A stretch of 64,000 nucleotides of DNA, taken from Paenibacillus tyrphae (GTDB lineage Bacteria > Bacillota > Bacilli > Paenibacillales > NBRC-103111). Where the stretch lies: positions 186,001-250,000 of the forward strand of contig NZ_JAMZAW010000004.1 in the NCBI RefSeq assembly GCF_024158745.1, given 5' to 3'. The translations under genes were made by a program, and so were the position numbers. Below the pieces are notes generated by a model. That model saw only the letters and a program-made list of their open reading frames with translations. It was not told where the DNA came from and searched no databases. This document shows positions 34,598 through 42,888 of the stretch, piece by piece; positions within the stretch are counted from its first letter, which is position 1; each line of letters starts with the position of its first letter.

Positions 34598-35044
34598 CTA
34601 ATTGAAAAGAGCTTTTTTCGATTCGATTCGCTTCTTCATTCTAATCGTGGTGCCTGTGCCTAAGGTTGTCGTCACTTCGATCGCATCCATGAAATTTTCC
34701 ATAATCGTGAAGCCCATGCCGGACCGCTCCAGCTCCGGCTTCGACGTGTAAAGCGGCTGCTTGGCCAGATCCAGATCCTCGATCCCCGCTCCTTCGTCCG
34801 TCACGGTAATAAAAACCGTGTCCGCTTCGAGCTCGGCCGTAATCGTTACAATTCCGTCCGGGCGGTTGTCGTAGCCGTGAATGATGGAGTTCGTTACCGC
34901 TTCGGACACGACCGTCTTGATATCCGTCAGCTCATCCAGCGTCGGGTCCAGCTGCGATACGAAAGCGGCGACGGTTACGCGGGCGAACGATTCGTTCTCG
35001 GAGCGGCTCGCAAACTTCAGCGTCATAAAGTTTCGTTCACTCAT
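34598..35044 (-). CDS. spoIIAB: Anti-sigma F factor SpoIIAB
   Basis: Serine kinase and anti-sigma factor of 148 residues. GHKL ATP-binding motifs: [15 protein letters not shown] (N box), [10 protein letters not shown] (G1) and [14 protein letters not shown] (G2). It binds sigma-F and phosphorylates SpoIIAA. Its ATG overlaps the spoIIAA stop by 4 nt. Confidence 0.97.
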   Translation of the reverse strand: MSERNFMTLKFASRSENESFARVTVAAFVSQLDPTLDELTDIKTVVSEAVTNSIIHGYDNRPDGIVTITAELEADTVFITVTDEGAGIEDLDLAKQPLYTSKPELERSGMGFTIMENFMDAIEVTTTLGTGTTIRMKKRIESKKALFN

Positions 35045-35394
35045 AGGGCGACCTCCAGACTTTGCAGCGCTTTTGTTTCGTTATCCTGAATCGACAAGAT
35101 TTTGAACAGCCCGGACATTTCAAGAAGCCGGTATACGGCAGGATTCAGGTCGCAGACGACCATTTTGCCGCCGCGCGCCGTAATCTGCTTGTAGCGGCCC
35201 AGAATGACGCCAAGGCCGGAGCTGTCCATAAAGGTTAGCTCCTTGAAGCTCATAATGATGTGGTTGACGTTTCCGCGCATGACCGCCTCTTCCATCCGCG
35301 TTTTGACCGTATCCGCTGTATGATGGTCCAGCTCTCCCTGAAGCCTGACGATCAGAGTTTGGCGGTGATGTTCGAGTTCGATTTGCAGACTCAA
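35041..35394 (-). CDS. spoIIAA: Anti-sigma F factor antagonist SpoIIAA
   Basis: STAS-domain protein that releases sigma-F from SpoIIAB when unphosphorylated. The phospho-acceptor serine is in [31 protein letters not shown] is the N-terminal signature. I place the start at the TTG at 35394 (AAGGAG 8 nt upstream): it gives 117 residues, the length of B. subtilis SpoIIAA, and aligns the N-termini. The in-frame ATG at 35427 overlaps the -10 region of the predicted sigma-H promoter, so it would not be in the transcript. Confidence 0.93.
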   Translation of the reverse strand: MSLQIELEHHRQTLIVRLQGELDHHTADTVKTRMEEAVMRGNVNHIIMSFKELTFMDSSGLGVILGRYKQITARGGKMVVCDLNPAVYRLLEMSGLFKILSIQDNETKALQSLEVAL

Positions 35395-35424
35395 GCTGCT
35401 CACTCCTTCCCGTTCATGCACACT

Positions 35425-35454
35425 CATTTCTACGTGAAGGAATCCTTTTCCTGC
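35425..35454 (-). promoter_or_regulatory. Sigma-H-type promoter of the spoIIA operon
   Basis: On the minus strand GCAGGAAAA (35454-35446), 12-nt spacer, GTAGAAATG (35433-35425). Compared with sigma-H consensus RNAGGAWWW and RNNGAATWW: the -35 matches fully and the -10 in all but two positions. B. subtilis spoIIA is also driven by sigma-H. Confidence 0.7.
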
Positions 35455-35524
35455 CCCCCGACAAAACTAGAAGAAATGCGCTATAACTAGAACAAAAGCG
35501 ACAGAAAGCGCAGCGGAATAGCGC

Positions 35525-35562
35525 AAAATCCCCGCGGCGGCGTAGGCTGTATCTGCGGGGAT
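35525..35562 (-). terminator. Probable terminator after dacF
   Basis: Arms ATCCCCGC / GCGGGGAT (35528-35562) followed by TTTTGCGC on the minus strand. A short T run; partial read-through into spoIIAA is possible, as in B. subtilis. Confidence 0.6.
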
Positions 35563-35593
35563 CATGCTGTGTATGTCAGGCTGCGGCCGTTCG

Positions 35594-36772
35594 TCAATCC
35601 AAGAACAACATCCGCTTCGCCGTTCGTTTCGTCAAGGTCCACCAACCGGCTTTTTTCACATTCACGGGCGCTTCCAGCGCGAATTCGGTCAATACCTGAT
35701 CGCCTTTGTACACGACGATTTTCCCGATCGAATCCCCGGCTGCAATCGGCGCTTTCAAATCCGTCCGCAGTTGGACTTCATGGCGGATTCCGTCGGCCGC
35801 TTCCCCTTTTTTGAGCAGCAAGCTGTACGGATGTGTCGCCGTCAACGGGACGACCGGCACCTCGCCTTTGCCGATTCTCAATTCGCCAAGCGAATCGCCG
35901 GTCTTATAGATCGGAAGATTCGTATATTGCGAGAACGCATAATCGAACATCCGCGTGACTTCCGCATTGCGCGTTTTGGTATCCGGTTCGCCCATGACCA
36001 CGGAGACGACGCGCAGATTGTCGCGCTTCGCCGTTGCCGACAGACAAAACTTCGCTTCACTCGTGTAGCCGGTTTTCAAGCCGTCCGCCCCCGAATAAAA
36101 GCGCACGAGCTTGTTCGTATTGACGAGCCAAAACGGCTTGGGCGTTTCCTTGCGCAAATAGTCTTGGTACAAGCCGGTATACTGGGTAATCTCTTCGTGC
36201 TTAAGCAATTCTTTGGACATCAGCGCAATATCGTAGGCGGAAGAGTAGTGATTTTCGGCAGGCAGTCCGTTCGGATTGGCAAAATGGGTATTTTTCATCC
36301 CCAGCTGCGCGGCACGCTCGTTCATCATCCGAACGAACGCTTGTTCCGTACCTGCAATTTTCTCCGCCATCGCTACCGATGCGTCGTTGCCGGAGGCCAT
36401 GGCGATGCCTTTCAGCATATCGCGTACCGTCATTTCTTCGCCGACTTCCAGAAAAATCTGCGAGCCGCCCATGGAAGCGGCGTATTCGCTTGTCCGCACC
36501 TTCTCGTCCAGCTTGATTTTTCCTTGGTCCAGCGCTTCCATAATAAGCAGCATCGTCATAATTTTCGTGATGCTGGCCGGGGGAAGCCTGGCATCTTTGT
36601 TTTTGTCGTGAATAACCGTGCCGGAATCCGCATCGATAATAACGGAAGATACGGCATTCGGAGCCAGCTCAATCGGCTGCGCCCTTTTCGTTTCCTCGGC
36701 CATTGCGGGCGGCAGCGCGACCAGCAGCAGAAGCTGGAGGCAAATCGACCACTTGATCACTTTGCTGAACAT
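35594..36772 (-). CDS. dacF: Sporulation D-alanyl-D-alanine carboxypeptidase DacF
   Basis: Forespore low-molecular-weight penicillin-binding protein, 392 residues, acting on spore cortex cross-linking. Signal peptide ending about AMAEE (residues 24-25); active-site motifs SITK, SGN and KTG present in order; C-terminal amphipathic tail WWTLTKRTAKRML. The ATG at 36772 opens the signal peptide directly; the in-frame codon at 36913 does not. Its place before spoIIAA is as in B. subtilis. Confidence 0.94.
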   Translation of the reverse strand: MFSKVIKWSICLQLLLLVALPPAMAEETKRAQPIELAPNAVSSVIIDADSGTVIHDKNKDARLPPASITKIMTMLLIMEALDQGKIKLDEKVRTSEYAASMGGSQIFLEVGEEMTVRDMLKGIAMASGNDASVAMAEKIAGTEQAFVRMMNERAAQLGMKNTHFANPNGLPAENHYSSAYDIALMSKELLKHEEITQYTGLYQDYLRKETPKPFWLVNTNKLVRFYSGADGLKTGYTSEAKFCLSATAKRDNLRVVSVVMGEPDTKTRNAEVTRMFDYAFSQYTNLPIYKTGDSLGELRIGKGEVPVVPLTATHPYSLLLKKGEAADGIRHEVQLRTDLKAPIAAGDSIGKIVVYKGDQVLTEFALEAPVNVKKAGWWTLTKRTAKRMLFLD

Positions 36773-36927
36773 AACCCTATTCTCCCCTCCTGTCGGAGCT
36801 CGATTGTAGGTACTGGTATTCAGTGTTGACGAATCAGCAGCAAAATATTCCAAAACAGGAAAACAAACAACCGGGAAGCAGGCTTGATCCCCGGCTTGCA
36901 TTGACATTCGCACTGGAGGATGCGGCT

Positions 36928-37443
36928 CTAATGCGCAGTCGGGAAGACGCGGCGGACCAAATCCGCAAACCCTTGCACGAATCCGCCGACCGGACGTCCA
37001 GCACGCACATCCGATATATACGTATTGACGCGCCCGACAAAATCCGGATTGACGGATACGTAGACGCGCTGTACGTTCGCATTTACCACCCGGACTTTCC
37101 CGGCGATGCGATTTTCGACATCCTGCGTCAGCGTCTGGTTGGGCTTCAGCACGGATGCCACATAAGCCGTACGGTCAGTAACGAGCACATTCGCCGAATG
37201 TACTTCCGGCACCTCGGAGACAATTTTGCCTGCGGCCGCATCCGCGATATCGATTTTTCTGGCGGTGCTTTGATTCGGTTGAGCCCCTTGATTCGTTCCC
37301 TGCTGTGCGTGATGAGTCTGCTGCTGGGTTTGGGCAGCTTGCTGCTGCATACGCGCCTGCTGCCTGTTCGTGCAGCCGGCAGCCAGGACGGCGACGCAGC
37401 CAAGCACGACCGAGGCGCGGACCCATACTTTCACGTGATGCAT
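36928..37443 (-). CDS. YhcN/YlaJ family sporulation lipoprotein
   Basis: Lipoprotein of 171 residues with lipobox LAAGC (Cys24), then a long Gln-rich linker (about 28-60) and the conserved C-terminal domain (AAGKIVSEVPEVHSANVLVTDRTAYVA... RVYVSVNPDFVGRVNTY). YhcN is an inner spore-membrane lipoprotein made in the forespore. A perfect sigma-G-type promoter upstream supports this timing here. Confidence 0.87.
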   Translation of the reverse strand: MHHVKVWVRASVVLGCVAVLAAGCTNRQQARMQQQAAQTQQQTHHAQQGTNQGAQPNQSTARKIDIADAAAGKIVSEVPEVHSANVLVTDRTAYVASVLKPNQTLTQDVENRIAGKVRVVNANVQRVYVSVNPDFVGRVNTYISDVRAGRPVGGFVQGFADLVRRVFPTAH

Positions 37444-37480
37444 CGTTGTTTCAGCCTCCCTGTGGATGATTGTTCGCCTT

Positions 37481-37510
37481 TAGTATGCTTACTCCCATCG
37501 TTTGGCATGC
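37481..37510 (-). promoter_or_regulatory. Sigma-G-type promoter of the YhcN-like gene
   Basis: On the minus strand GCATG (37510-37506), 18-nt spacer, CATACTA (37487-37481). Both elements fully match the sigma-G consensus (GHATR and CATNNTA). The start codon is 37 nt downstream of the -10. Confidence 0.75.
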
Positions 37511-37514
37511 ACGC

Positions 37515-37545
37515 AAAGAAGCCCGGGACGAAAATCCCGGGCTTT
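37515..37545 (-). terminator. Terminator of pdp
   Basis: Perfect stem GCCCGGGA / TCCCGGGC (37521-37542) followed by TTCTTT on the minus strand, 23 nt after the pdp stop. Confidence 0.7.
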
Positions 37546-37564
37546 CATGTATGGATCACAGCTA

Positions 37565-38896
37565 TTATAACTGGCGAATACCGTCCTTCGTGACAACCGC
37601 ATAAATCAACTTCAATTTTTCGGCAGGCGCCGAAGCGATTGTAAAAGCGGCAGCCGTCCGCTGCATCATTTCGGCCGTTTCTGCCGAATCCTCACGGTTG
37701 ATGTACAGTTCGGCCAGCGGCTCGCCCTTCTTCACCGGATCGCCGACACGCTTGAACAGCTTGATGCCCACCGCCAGATCGATCTTGTCTTCTTTGGTCG
37801 CGCGGCCCGCGCCAAGCAGCATGGCGGTAATCCCTAGCGCTTCCGCATCGATCGCAGCTACGAAGCCTTCTTCCGGCGCCGGAACGTCCACGCGGCGGGC
37901 TGCTTGGGGAAGCCTGGAAGGATCTTCCGCAACACGGGCGTCGCCTCCCTGCGCGGCAATGAACTGCTTCAGCTTCGCGAGCGCCTCGCCATTTTCAAGC
38001 AGGCGGGTGACGAATTCCTTTGCTTCGGCTTCGCTGTCCGCTTTGCCCCCAAGGCGCACCATATGCGCCGCCAACTCCAGACAAAGCTCCGTCAGCTCGG
38101 CCGGTCCCCGGCCGCTGAGCGTATCGATCGCCTCCAGCACCTCAAGCGAGTTGCCGATCGAAGGCCCGAGCGGCTCATCCATATTCGTAATCACCGCAAC
38201 CGTATCCCGGCCGACCTCCGTCCCGATATCGACCATCGCTTGAGCCAGCTTGATGGAATCGTCAAGCGATTTCATAAACGCGCCGCGTCCGGTCTTGACA
38301 TCGAGGACAATAGCATCCGCGCCGGAAGCGATCTTTTTGCTCATGATCGAGCTGGCGATTAGAGGAATCGATTCTACCGTCGCCGTCACGTCCCGCAAGC
38401 CGTACAGCTTCTTGTCCGCCGGCGTCAGGTTGCCGGTCTGACCGACTACCGCAAGCCCGATCTCTCGCACCTGCGCCAAAAACTGCTCCGTTGTCCGCTC
38501 GACGGCAAAGCCGGGAATCGCTTCCAGCTTGTCGATCGTCCCGCCCGTATGGCCGAGGCCCCGGCCGGACATTTTCGCCACAGGAATACCGGCTGCCGCT
38601 ACCAACGGCCCTACGATGAGCGTCGTCGTATCTCCGACTCCACCCGTGCTGTGCTTATCGACCTTGATGCCGGGAATGGAGCTAAGATCGACCTGATCTC
38701 CCGAACGTGCCATCGCCAGCGTTAGGTCCGCCGTTTCCCGCGCGGACATGCCGTTGAAATATACCGCCATCGCCCAAGCGGACATTTGGTAATCCGGAAT
38801 TTCCCCTTTCGTATAGCCTTCGATCAAAAAAGCGATTTCTTCGGAGGACAGCTCCTTGCCGTCCCGCTTGCTATGTATGATATCGACCGTTCTCAT
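37565..38896 (-). CDS. pdp: Pyrimidine-nucleoside phosphorylase
   Basis: Splits uridine or thymidine with phosphate to base and (deoxy)ribose 1-phosphate. The 443 residues carry the family signature [20 protein letters not shown] and the phosphate/nucleoside-binding segment [20 protein letters not shown], plus the C-terminal domain found in Bacillus Pdp. ATG at 38896 with AGGGGAG is preferred; the 59 extra in-frame residues upstream have no site. The product sugar phosphate could be handled by DeoB encoded at 45488. Confidence 0.95.
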   Translation of the reverse strand: MRTVDIIHSKRDGKELSSEEIAFLIEGYTKGEIPDYQMSAWAMAVYFNGMSARETADLTLAMARSGDQVDLSSIPGIKVDKHSTGGVGDTTTLIVGPLVAAAGIPVAKMSGRGLGHTGGTIDKLEAIPGFAVERTTEQFLAQVREIGLAVVGQTGNLTPADKKLYGLRDVTATVESIPLIASSIMSKKIASGADAIVLDVKTGRGAFMKSLDDSIKLAQAMVDIGTEVGRDTVAVITNMDEPLGPSIGNSLEVLEAIDTLSGRGPAELTELCLELAAHMVRLGGKADSEAEAKEFVTRLLENGEALAKLKQFIAAQGGDARVAEDPSRLPQAARRVDVPAPEEGFVAAIDAEALGITAMLLGAGRATKEDKIDLAVGIKLFKRVGDPVKKGEPLAELYINREDSAETAEMMQRTAAAFTIASAPAEKLKLIYAVVTKDGIRQL

Positions 38897-38950
38897 CCAG
38901 GCCAACTCCCCTGTCACGTAGTCTCTCCCCCGTATTATATTCCCTCCCAG

Positions 38951-38992
38951 GCAAAAAGAAAAGAAAGCCCCGGGAAACAGCTCCCGAGACTT
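38951..38992 (-). terminator. Terminator of the cupredoxin gene
   Basis: Hairpin TCTCGGGA / TCCCGGGG (38968-38991) followed on the minus strand by TTTCTTTTCTTTTT. Confidence 0.7.
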
Positions 38993-39024
38993 CCTTGGCT
39001 CATGGTTAAAACGATATATTGCTA

Positions 39025-39402
39025 TTAGGAAACGACGATCTTGGTTTTCATCTCCGCATGACCCGGACCGCAAGGCAGCGTGCAGTGCACTTCATACGTA
39101 CCCGGTTTGTCGAACGTGACTTCCATCGACTTGTTGTTGTTATCCAGCTTAACGCTGGTGCCTACGATCTCAAGCGCATGAAGCCCTTCCTTGTTCATCA
39201 AAGAAACGGTCATCTTCTCGCCGGCTTTCGCCGTGTATTCCGGCTTATCGAACTGATAGTTCGAGGCTACGAATTTAATCGAAGGACCCGCCGATTCCTC
39301 TTTTGCCATTTCCGCTTGACGGGCAGAGATGTTCTGGAACAAAACGCCCGCGCCAAGGAGACAGGCGACGATGAACAGTGAAAACATAGCCCACTTTTGC
39401 AT
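39025..39402 (-). CDS. Membrane-anchored cupredoxin with CuA-like site
   Basis: Protein of 125 residues: an N-terminal membrane anchor (about 5-24) and one extracytoplasmic cupredoxin domain. The C-terminal loop [13 protein letters not shown] has the spacing C-x3-C-x3-H-x2-M of the CuA site in cytochrome c oxidase subunit II, and an upstream His (GLHALEI) could be the fourth ligand. It lacks the two-helix membrane hairpin of real subunit II and no oxidase subunit I is nearby. It may be an electron carrier or copper-delivery protein. Confidence 0.8.
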   Translation of the reverse strand: MQKWAMFSLFIVACLLGAGVLFQNISARQAEMAKEESAGPSIKFVASNYQFDKPEYTAKAGEKMTVSLMNKEGLHALEIVGTSVKLDNNNKSMEVTFDKPGTYEVHCTLPCGPGHAEMKTKIVVS

Positions 39403-39593
39403 AGATAATCCCCCCTTACTGTTTGGCCGTAAAGACGTATAGTCTTATTGTACAAAATACGAGCGACTTTACACATGCCCTTTCATGCCATTCCCGTGAA
39501 AAATTTGTGAACAAATTTAGACCGGTTCGACACGAAATTCCCTCTTAGCATGAGATAACCTTTAAGCCAAAATACGCGGACTTCCTCTGCCCG

Positions 39594-39618
39594 CAAAAAA
39601 AACTCCGCCGTGGCGGCA
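39594..39618 (-). terminator. Terminator of the YvyF-like gene
   Basis: Short GC stem CCGC / GCGG then a run of eight T on the minus strand, 20 nt after the stop codon. Stem is short, so strength is uncertain. Confidence 0.5.
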
Positions 39619-39636
39619 TAGTATTTACAATTGGAT

Positions 39637-40041
39637 TCAACGGCTGAGCCGATCGCGAATTTGAAAGCCAATACCTCGCTCTTTCCGCTTCGCTTCCTGT
39701 TGGTTCATCTTATGTATATCGTTCACGATCCGAATCCGGCACGAGCTGCATAAATGGTGCTGTTTGATCGGGGAACCGCAGCTGTTGCACGGGTAGGTCA
39801 ATCCGGGATAATAGGCGACCGGCAGCCGGTTCGATACGATGAATTCGGCGATTCGTTTAACGGAGACCCCTGTAGCTCTGCTCAGCTCTTCGGTACTTGC
39901 CTTCCGGTTGCCGCGCAAATAAGCCTCGCAGCGGTCAAAATCGTCGTGGACCTGATCGATACAATCCTGACACAGATTGCGTAAATTTTTTTGAAACACT
40001 TTTCCACAGTTCGGGCAGTTGGCTACTTTAAGCATCGTCAT
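39637..40041 (-). CDS. YvyF/TIGR03826-type zinc-ribbon protein
   Basis: Cytoplasmic protein of 134 residues with two cysteine clusters: CPNCGKVF...CQDC at the N-terminus and CNSCGSPI...CSSC at 87-101, each a likely zinc ribbon. Between them is a MerR-like helix-turn-helix segment (EELSRATGVSVKRIAEFI). This layout matches the YvyF family, often found at flagellar operons next to flgM. Here there is no flagellar gene nearby, so the link to motility is not shown by context. Either ATG (40041 or 40035) may be used. Confidence 0.75.
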   Translation of the reverse strand: MTMLKVANCPNCGKVFQKNLRNLCQDCIDQVHDDFDRCEAYLRGNRKASTEELSRATGVSVKRIAEFIVSNRLPVAYYPGLTYPCNSCGSPIKQHHLCSSCRIRIVNDIHKMNQQEAKRKERGIGFQIRDRLSR

Positions 40042-40275
40042 GGCGGCACGCCCCTCTTTTTCCTACCTTAGTATCGTCAGAGATGGTTCTAACGAATTAT
40101 CGAAAGTAGTCCTATATGCCCAATTGTAGCACAGTCGCTTCGGCCCGAACAGAGGGACGTCCCAACTTTTTTCGGGATCTGCCCCTAAAGTATTATGCCT
40201 GAATAACCCTATCGCGGATTGTCATACTATAAAGGACCCATTCATACCAGAAGCAAGGAACAGGAGGTGCCGCAC

Positions 40276-40356
40276 ATGTCTGACAAGCAGCAAGGCCACG
40301 GGAATCAGAACACGACGACCCGTACCAGCGACAAAGGCGCAAAGAAATCGAAATAA
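40276..40356 (+). CDS. Small hydrophilic peptide, 26 residues
   Basis: ATG at 40276 with a near-perfect AGGAGGTG 8 nt upstream, 26 codons, TAA at 40354-40356, then a strong terminator 10 nt later. The product is very hydrophilic: rich in Gln, Asn, Thr, Lys, no aromatic or long aliphatic residues, ending GAKKSK. A -10-like TACTAT lies near 40225. The complete gene-like layout (site, short ORF, terminator) supports it. The composition is like that of minor spore or coat peptides, but no family is recognised. Confidence 0.6.
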   Translation: MSDKQQGHGNQNTTTRTSDKGAKKSK

Positions 40357-40366
40357 CGAGCCGCGA

Positions 40367-40410
40367 CAAAAAAAGTACTCCCGCTTCCGAGGAAGGTGGA
40401 GTACTTTTTC
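40367..40410. terminator. Bidirectional terminator between the 26-residue gene and csaA
   Basis: Arms AGTACTCC (40374-40381) and GGAGTACT (40398-40405), flanked by A7 and T5, so it can act for both strands. Confidence 0.85.
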
Positions 40411-40415
40411 CATAA

Positions 40416-40748
40416 CTATGCGATCGGCGTCCCGTTCGGAGCCGCCTGGTCCGGCGCGAGCAAAATGACATCTCCCTGCTCCGGCACCCCGCCGAGCACC
40501 AGCACCTCGGATACGTATCCGGCAATGCGTCTGGGTGGAAAATTAACAACCGCTACAACCTGTCTGCCGATAAGCTCTTCCGGCACATACCGCTTCGTAA
40601 TCTGTGCGCTGGAGCGCTTGATCCCGAGCTCTCCGAAATCGATCTGCAGCTTGATGGCCGGAACCCGCGCTTCCGGGAAAGGCTCGGCGGCAATCACCGT
40701 GCCGATGCGCAGGTCCAGCTTATGAAAATCGTCGATCGTTGCTTCCAT
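40416..40748 (-). CDS. csaA: Export-related chaperone CsaA
   Basis: tRNA-binding-fold protein of 110 residues with proposed chaperone activity towards pre-secretory proteins. Signature FHKLDLRIGTVIAAEPFPEARVPAIKLQIDFG and NFPPRRIAGYVSEVLVLG match the family. The ATG at 40748 with GGGAGG is used; an in-frame ATG at 40772 lacks a site. Monocistronic. Confidence 0.93.
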   Translation of the reverse strand: MEATIDDFHKLDLRIGTVIAAEPFPEARVPAIKLQIDFGELGIKRSSAQITKRYVPEELIGRQVVAVVNFPPRRIAGYVSEVLVLGGVPEQGDVILLAPDQAAPNGTPIA

Positions 40749-40855
40749 TCCGCTTCCTCCCGAGTTATTCATGCTTTAATAACCATGATAGCCCAGCACA
40801 AAGGGACAAAGCAACGAACCGTTTCGTTATAACGTTATTTTACCTTCCGGTTTCG

Positions 40856-41542
40856 TCATATTGCCGACTTGCGAAGCATGGAATACGACGCAAGCGCATA
40901 GACGACCATGAGTGCAAACAACCAGCCCGCCCATTCAGACGCCGATTTGCCCGCGATCCATTGAAACAAGTCTCCCCACCATTGGTAATAGCTTGACATA
41001 ACCACGAGGACACTAACAACCGCGAAGATGCCGCCCGATAGCAAAATCATACCGAACCACCCATAACGCCGCTGGACGCTCGAAATGGCAAATCCAAGAA
41101 AGAACAGATGCAGCAGTAACACGAAGTTTCTCATCACTTGCCCGATCGCCGCACCGTCACCCCAATAAGGCATACGGAAAAAGTGGAGCCCCATTCCCCA
41201 GCCGCCGCTCCAGCCTTCAATCAGGGAGAGCAGCAATAGCAGGATGGCCGTACCCAGGCTGATCAGAGCAAAGTTCATCGCCGTTCCGGCAAAATAATCT
41301 TTTCTCCGGACACCCAAGCCAAGTGCAAAGACAAACGTTTGAGGCAGAGCGATCATCCCGATAACCAGCATATATACATAAAGGGAAGTAATGCCGCCGG
41401 TATACATTCCGTCTTTCCCGCCGATCGAAAACCGGATGGTAAGATGTATGATGAGATTGAATAAGATAATGATCCAAGGCATGTATATCCAGGAAAGCTT
41501 ATCTCTTAAATGCATTTTTGCTACGCTCGCAATGCGGTTCAT
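40856..41542 (-). CDS. ABC transporter permease, small
   Basis: Membrane protein of 228 residues with six hydrophobic segments, the partner of the ATPase encoded upstream (4 nt overlap). No clear substrate signature. The layout regulator-ATPase-permease resembles Ytr/YhcGI-type systems of Bacillus, which respond to cell-wall-active compounds. Function is inferred from the operon only. Confidence 0.75.
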   Translation of the reverse strand: MNRIASVAKMHLRDKLSWIYMPWIIILFNLIIHLTIRFSIGGKDGMYTGGITSLYVYMLVIGMIALPQTFVFALGLGVRRKDYFAGTAMNFALISLGTAILLLLLSLIEGWSGGWGMGLHFFRMPYWGDGAAIGQVMRNFVLLLHLFFLGFAISSVQRRYGWFGMILLSGGIFAVVSVLVVMSSYYQWWGDLFQWIAGKSASEWAGWLFALMVVYALASYSMLRKSAI

Positions 41543-42435
41543 AGAGTACTTCCCGCCTTTCTGTCCGAGGTATGCTTCGTTAAATGGACGACTAATTGCT
41601 GTAAGGAAACGGGGGAGAATTCGAGCCCGAGCGCTTCCCCTTCTTTCCGCTCTTTCTCGCTCAGTTCATCCATCACCGTTGCCGAAATCAGTCCGCCGAA
41701 TGCTTCCTGATGTATGATTTCCCGGGCTCGAATGAATTTTTCCACGGTACGGGCCGTTCCTACGACGGCAAACGCCCGCCCCCGAAGCGCCTCGGTATCC
41801 TCGTTCAAAATCAGCTTGCCGCCATCGATCACAATCACATGCTCCAGAAGCCGGCTGACTTCATCAATCAAATGCGTCGACAATATGACGGTTCTCGGAT
41901 AAGCCGAGTAATCCTCAAGCAGCTTTTCGTAGAATAACCCTCTGGCCACCGCATCGAGACCCAAATAGGGCTCGTCGAATATCGTAAGCGGCGCTCGGCT
42001 GGCAAGACCCACGACGATTCCTGCAGCGGATAGCATGCCTCGGGACAGCTTCTTCATTTTCCTTTTCAGCGGAAGCCCGAATGTCTCAATCAGTTCATAG
42101 GCGTACTCGCGGTCCCACTGCGGAAACAACGATTCTGCCACCTCCAGCACATCGATAACGTGGAAGTTGTCCGGGTACTTTTGGCTTTCCTTGATAAAGC
42201 ACATTCTGCTAAGCACGCTATTGTTCTCGTACGGGCTTTCACCGAATACTTCAACTTCTCCACTCGTAGGAAAAATTTGAGCCGTGATCATATGCATGAC
42301 TGTCGTCTTGCCCGCACCGTTTCGCCCGAGAAGCCCGTAAATTTTGTTCGGCTCGATGGAAAAGCTGATGTCGTCCACCGCTTTGACGTTCCCGTAAGAC
42401 TTGGTCAGCCGGCTCACTTCGACTATCGGATTCAC
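41539..42435 (-). CDS. ABC transporter ATP-binding protein
   Basis: ATPase of 298 residues. Walker A GRNGAGKTT, Q-loop (FIKESQKYP), a weak signature region LSRGMLSAAGIV in place of LSGGQ, Walker B LTIFDEPYLGLD and H-loop ILSTHLIDE. The altered signature is shared by several GntR-linked exporters of Bacillales. Overlaps both the regulator and the permease gene by 4 nt. Confidence 0.93.
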   Translation of the reverse strand: MNPIVEVSRLTKSYGNVKAVDDISFSIEPNKIYGLLGRNGAGKTTVMHMITAQIFPTSGEVEVFGESPYENNSVLSRMCFIKESQKYPDNFHVIDVLEVAESLFPQWDREYAYELIETFGLPLKRKMKKLSRGMLSAAGIVVGLASRAPLTIFDEPYLGLDAVARGLFYEKLLEDYSAYPRTVILSTHLIDEVSRLLEHVIVIDGGKLILNEDTEALRGRAFAVVGTARTVEKFIRAREIIHQEAFGGLISATVMDELSEKERKEGEALGLEFSPVSLQQLVVHLTKHTSDRKAGSTL

Positions 42436-42800
42436 TTGCCCCCATCCCCTCTCCGGATCATATCCATCAGCTGCTCCGATGTAATCCCGAGCTTCTCGGC
42501 TTCACGGATCATCGTCACCACATATTGCTCAAAAAACTGCTCTCTCCGCTTCTCCATCAATTGTGCGCGCGCGCCGGTCGCTACAAACATGCCTATCCCC
42601 CGCTTCTTGTACAATATACCTTGGTCCACCAACAGATTGACTCCCTTGGCCGCCGTTGCCGGGTTGATCTGATAAAATGCCGCGAATTGATTCGTCGAAG
42701 GAACCTGCGATTCTTCGGGCATGCCGCCTTCGATGATGTCATTTTCAATCCGTTCGGCGATCTGAACAAAAATCGGACGGCTGTCGTCTATTAAGGTCAT
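42432..42800 (-). CDS. GntR-family regulator, YtrA subfamily
   Basis: Short repressor of 122 residues: winged helix-turn-helix (PIFVQIAERIENDIIEGGM...VPSTNQFAAFYQINPATAAKGVNLLVDQGILYKKRGIGMFV) and a short C-terminal helical region, the YtrA layout. It heads the ABC operon and should repress it by binding the inverted repeat next to its own -10. Confidence 0.92.
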   Translation of the reverse strand: MTLIDDSRPIFVQIAERIENDIIEGGMPEESQVPSTNQFAAFYQINPATAAKGVNLLVDQGILYKKRGIGMFVATGARAQLMEKRREQFFEQYVVTMIREAEKLGITSEQLMDMIRRGDGGK

Positions 42801-42819
42801 TTGTTCACCACCAAACTGG

Positions 42820-42839
42820 TTAATTACTCATGTAACTAA
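42820..42839 (-). promoter_or_regulatory. Probable operator of the GntR/YtrA-type repressor
   Basis: Inverted repeat on the minus strand TTAGTTAC-ATGA-GTAATTAA: 8-nt arms with one mismatch, directly touching the -10 box. Position and symmetry fit an autorepression site. Confidence 0.6.
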
Positions 42840-42867
42840 CTATATATCCAAGCAACTTCTATGTCAA
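42839..42867 (-). promoter_or_regulatory. Sigma-A promoter of the GntR/ABC operon
   Basis: TTGACA (42867-42862), 17-nt spacer, TATAGT (42844-42839) on the minus strand. Confidence 0.8.
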
Positions 42868-42888
42868 TCGGATTTGAGCAAAAAATAG

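Noticed and set aside
36773-36860. Sigma-F/G promoter in front of dacF
   Set aside because: GAATA with a CAACACT at plausible spacing was seen, but the -10 fits too poorly to report.
39483-39671. 62-codon minus-strand frame overlapping the end of the YvyF-like gene
   Set aside because: Begins inside that gene in another frame, runs through its terminator and lacks a ribosome binding site.
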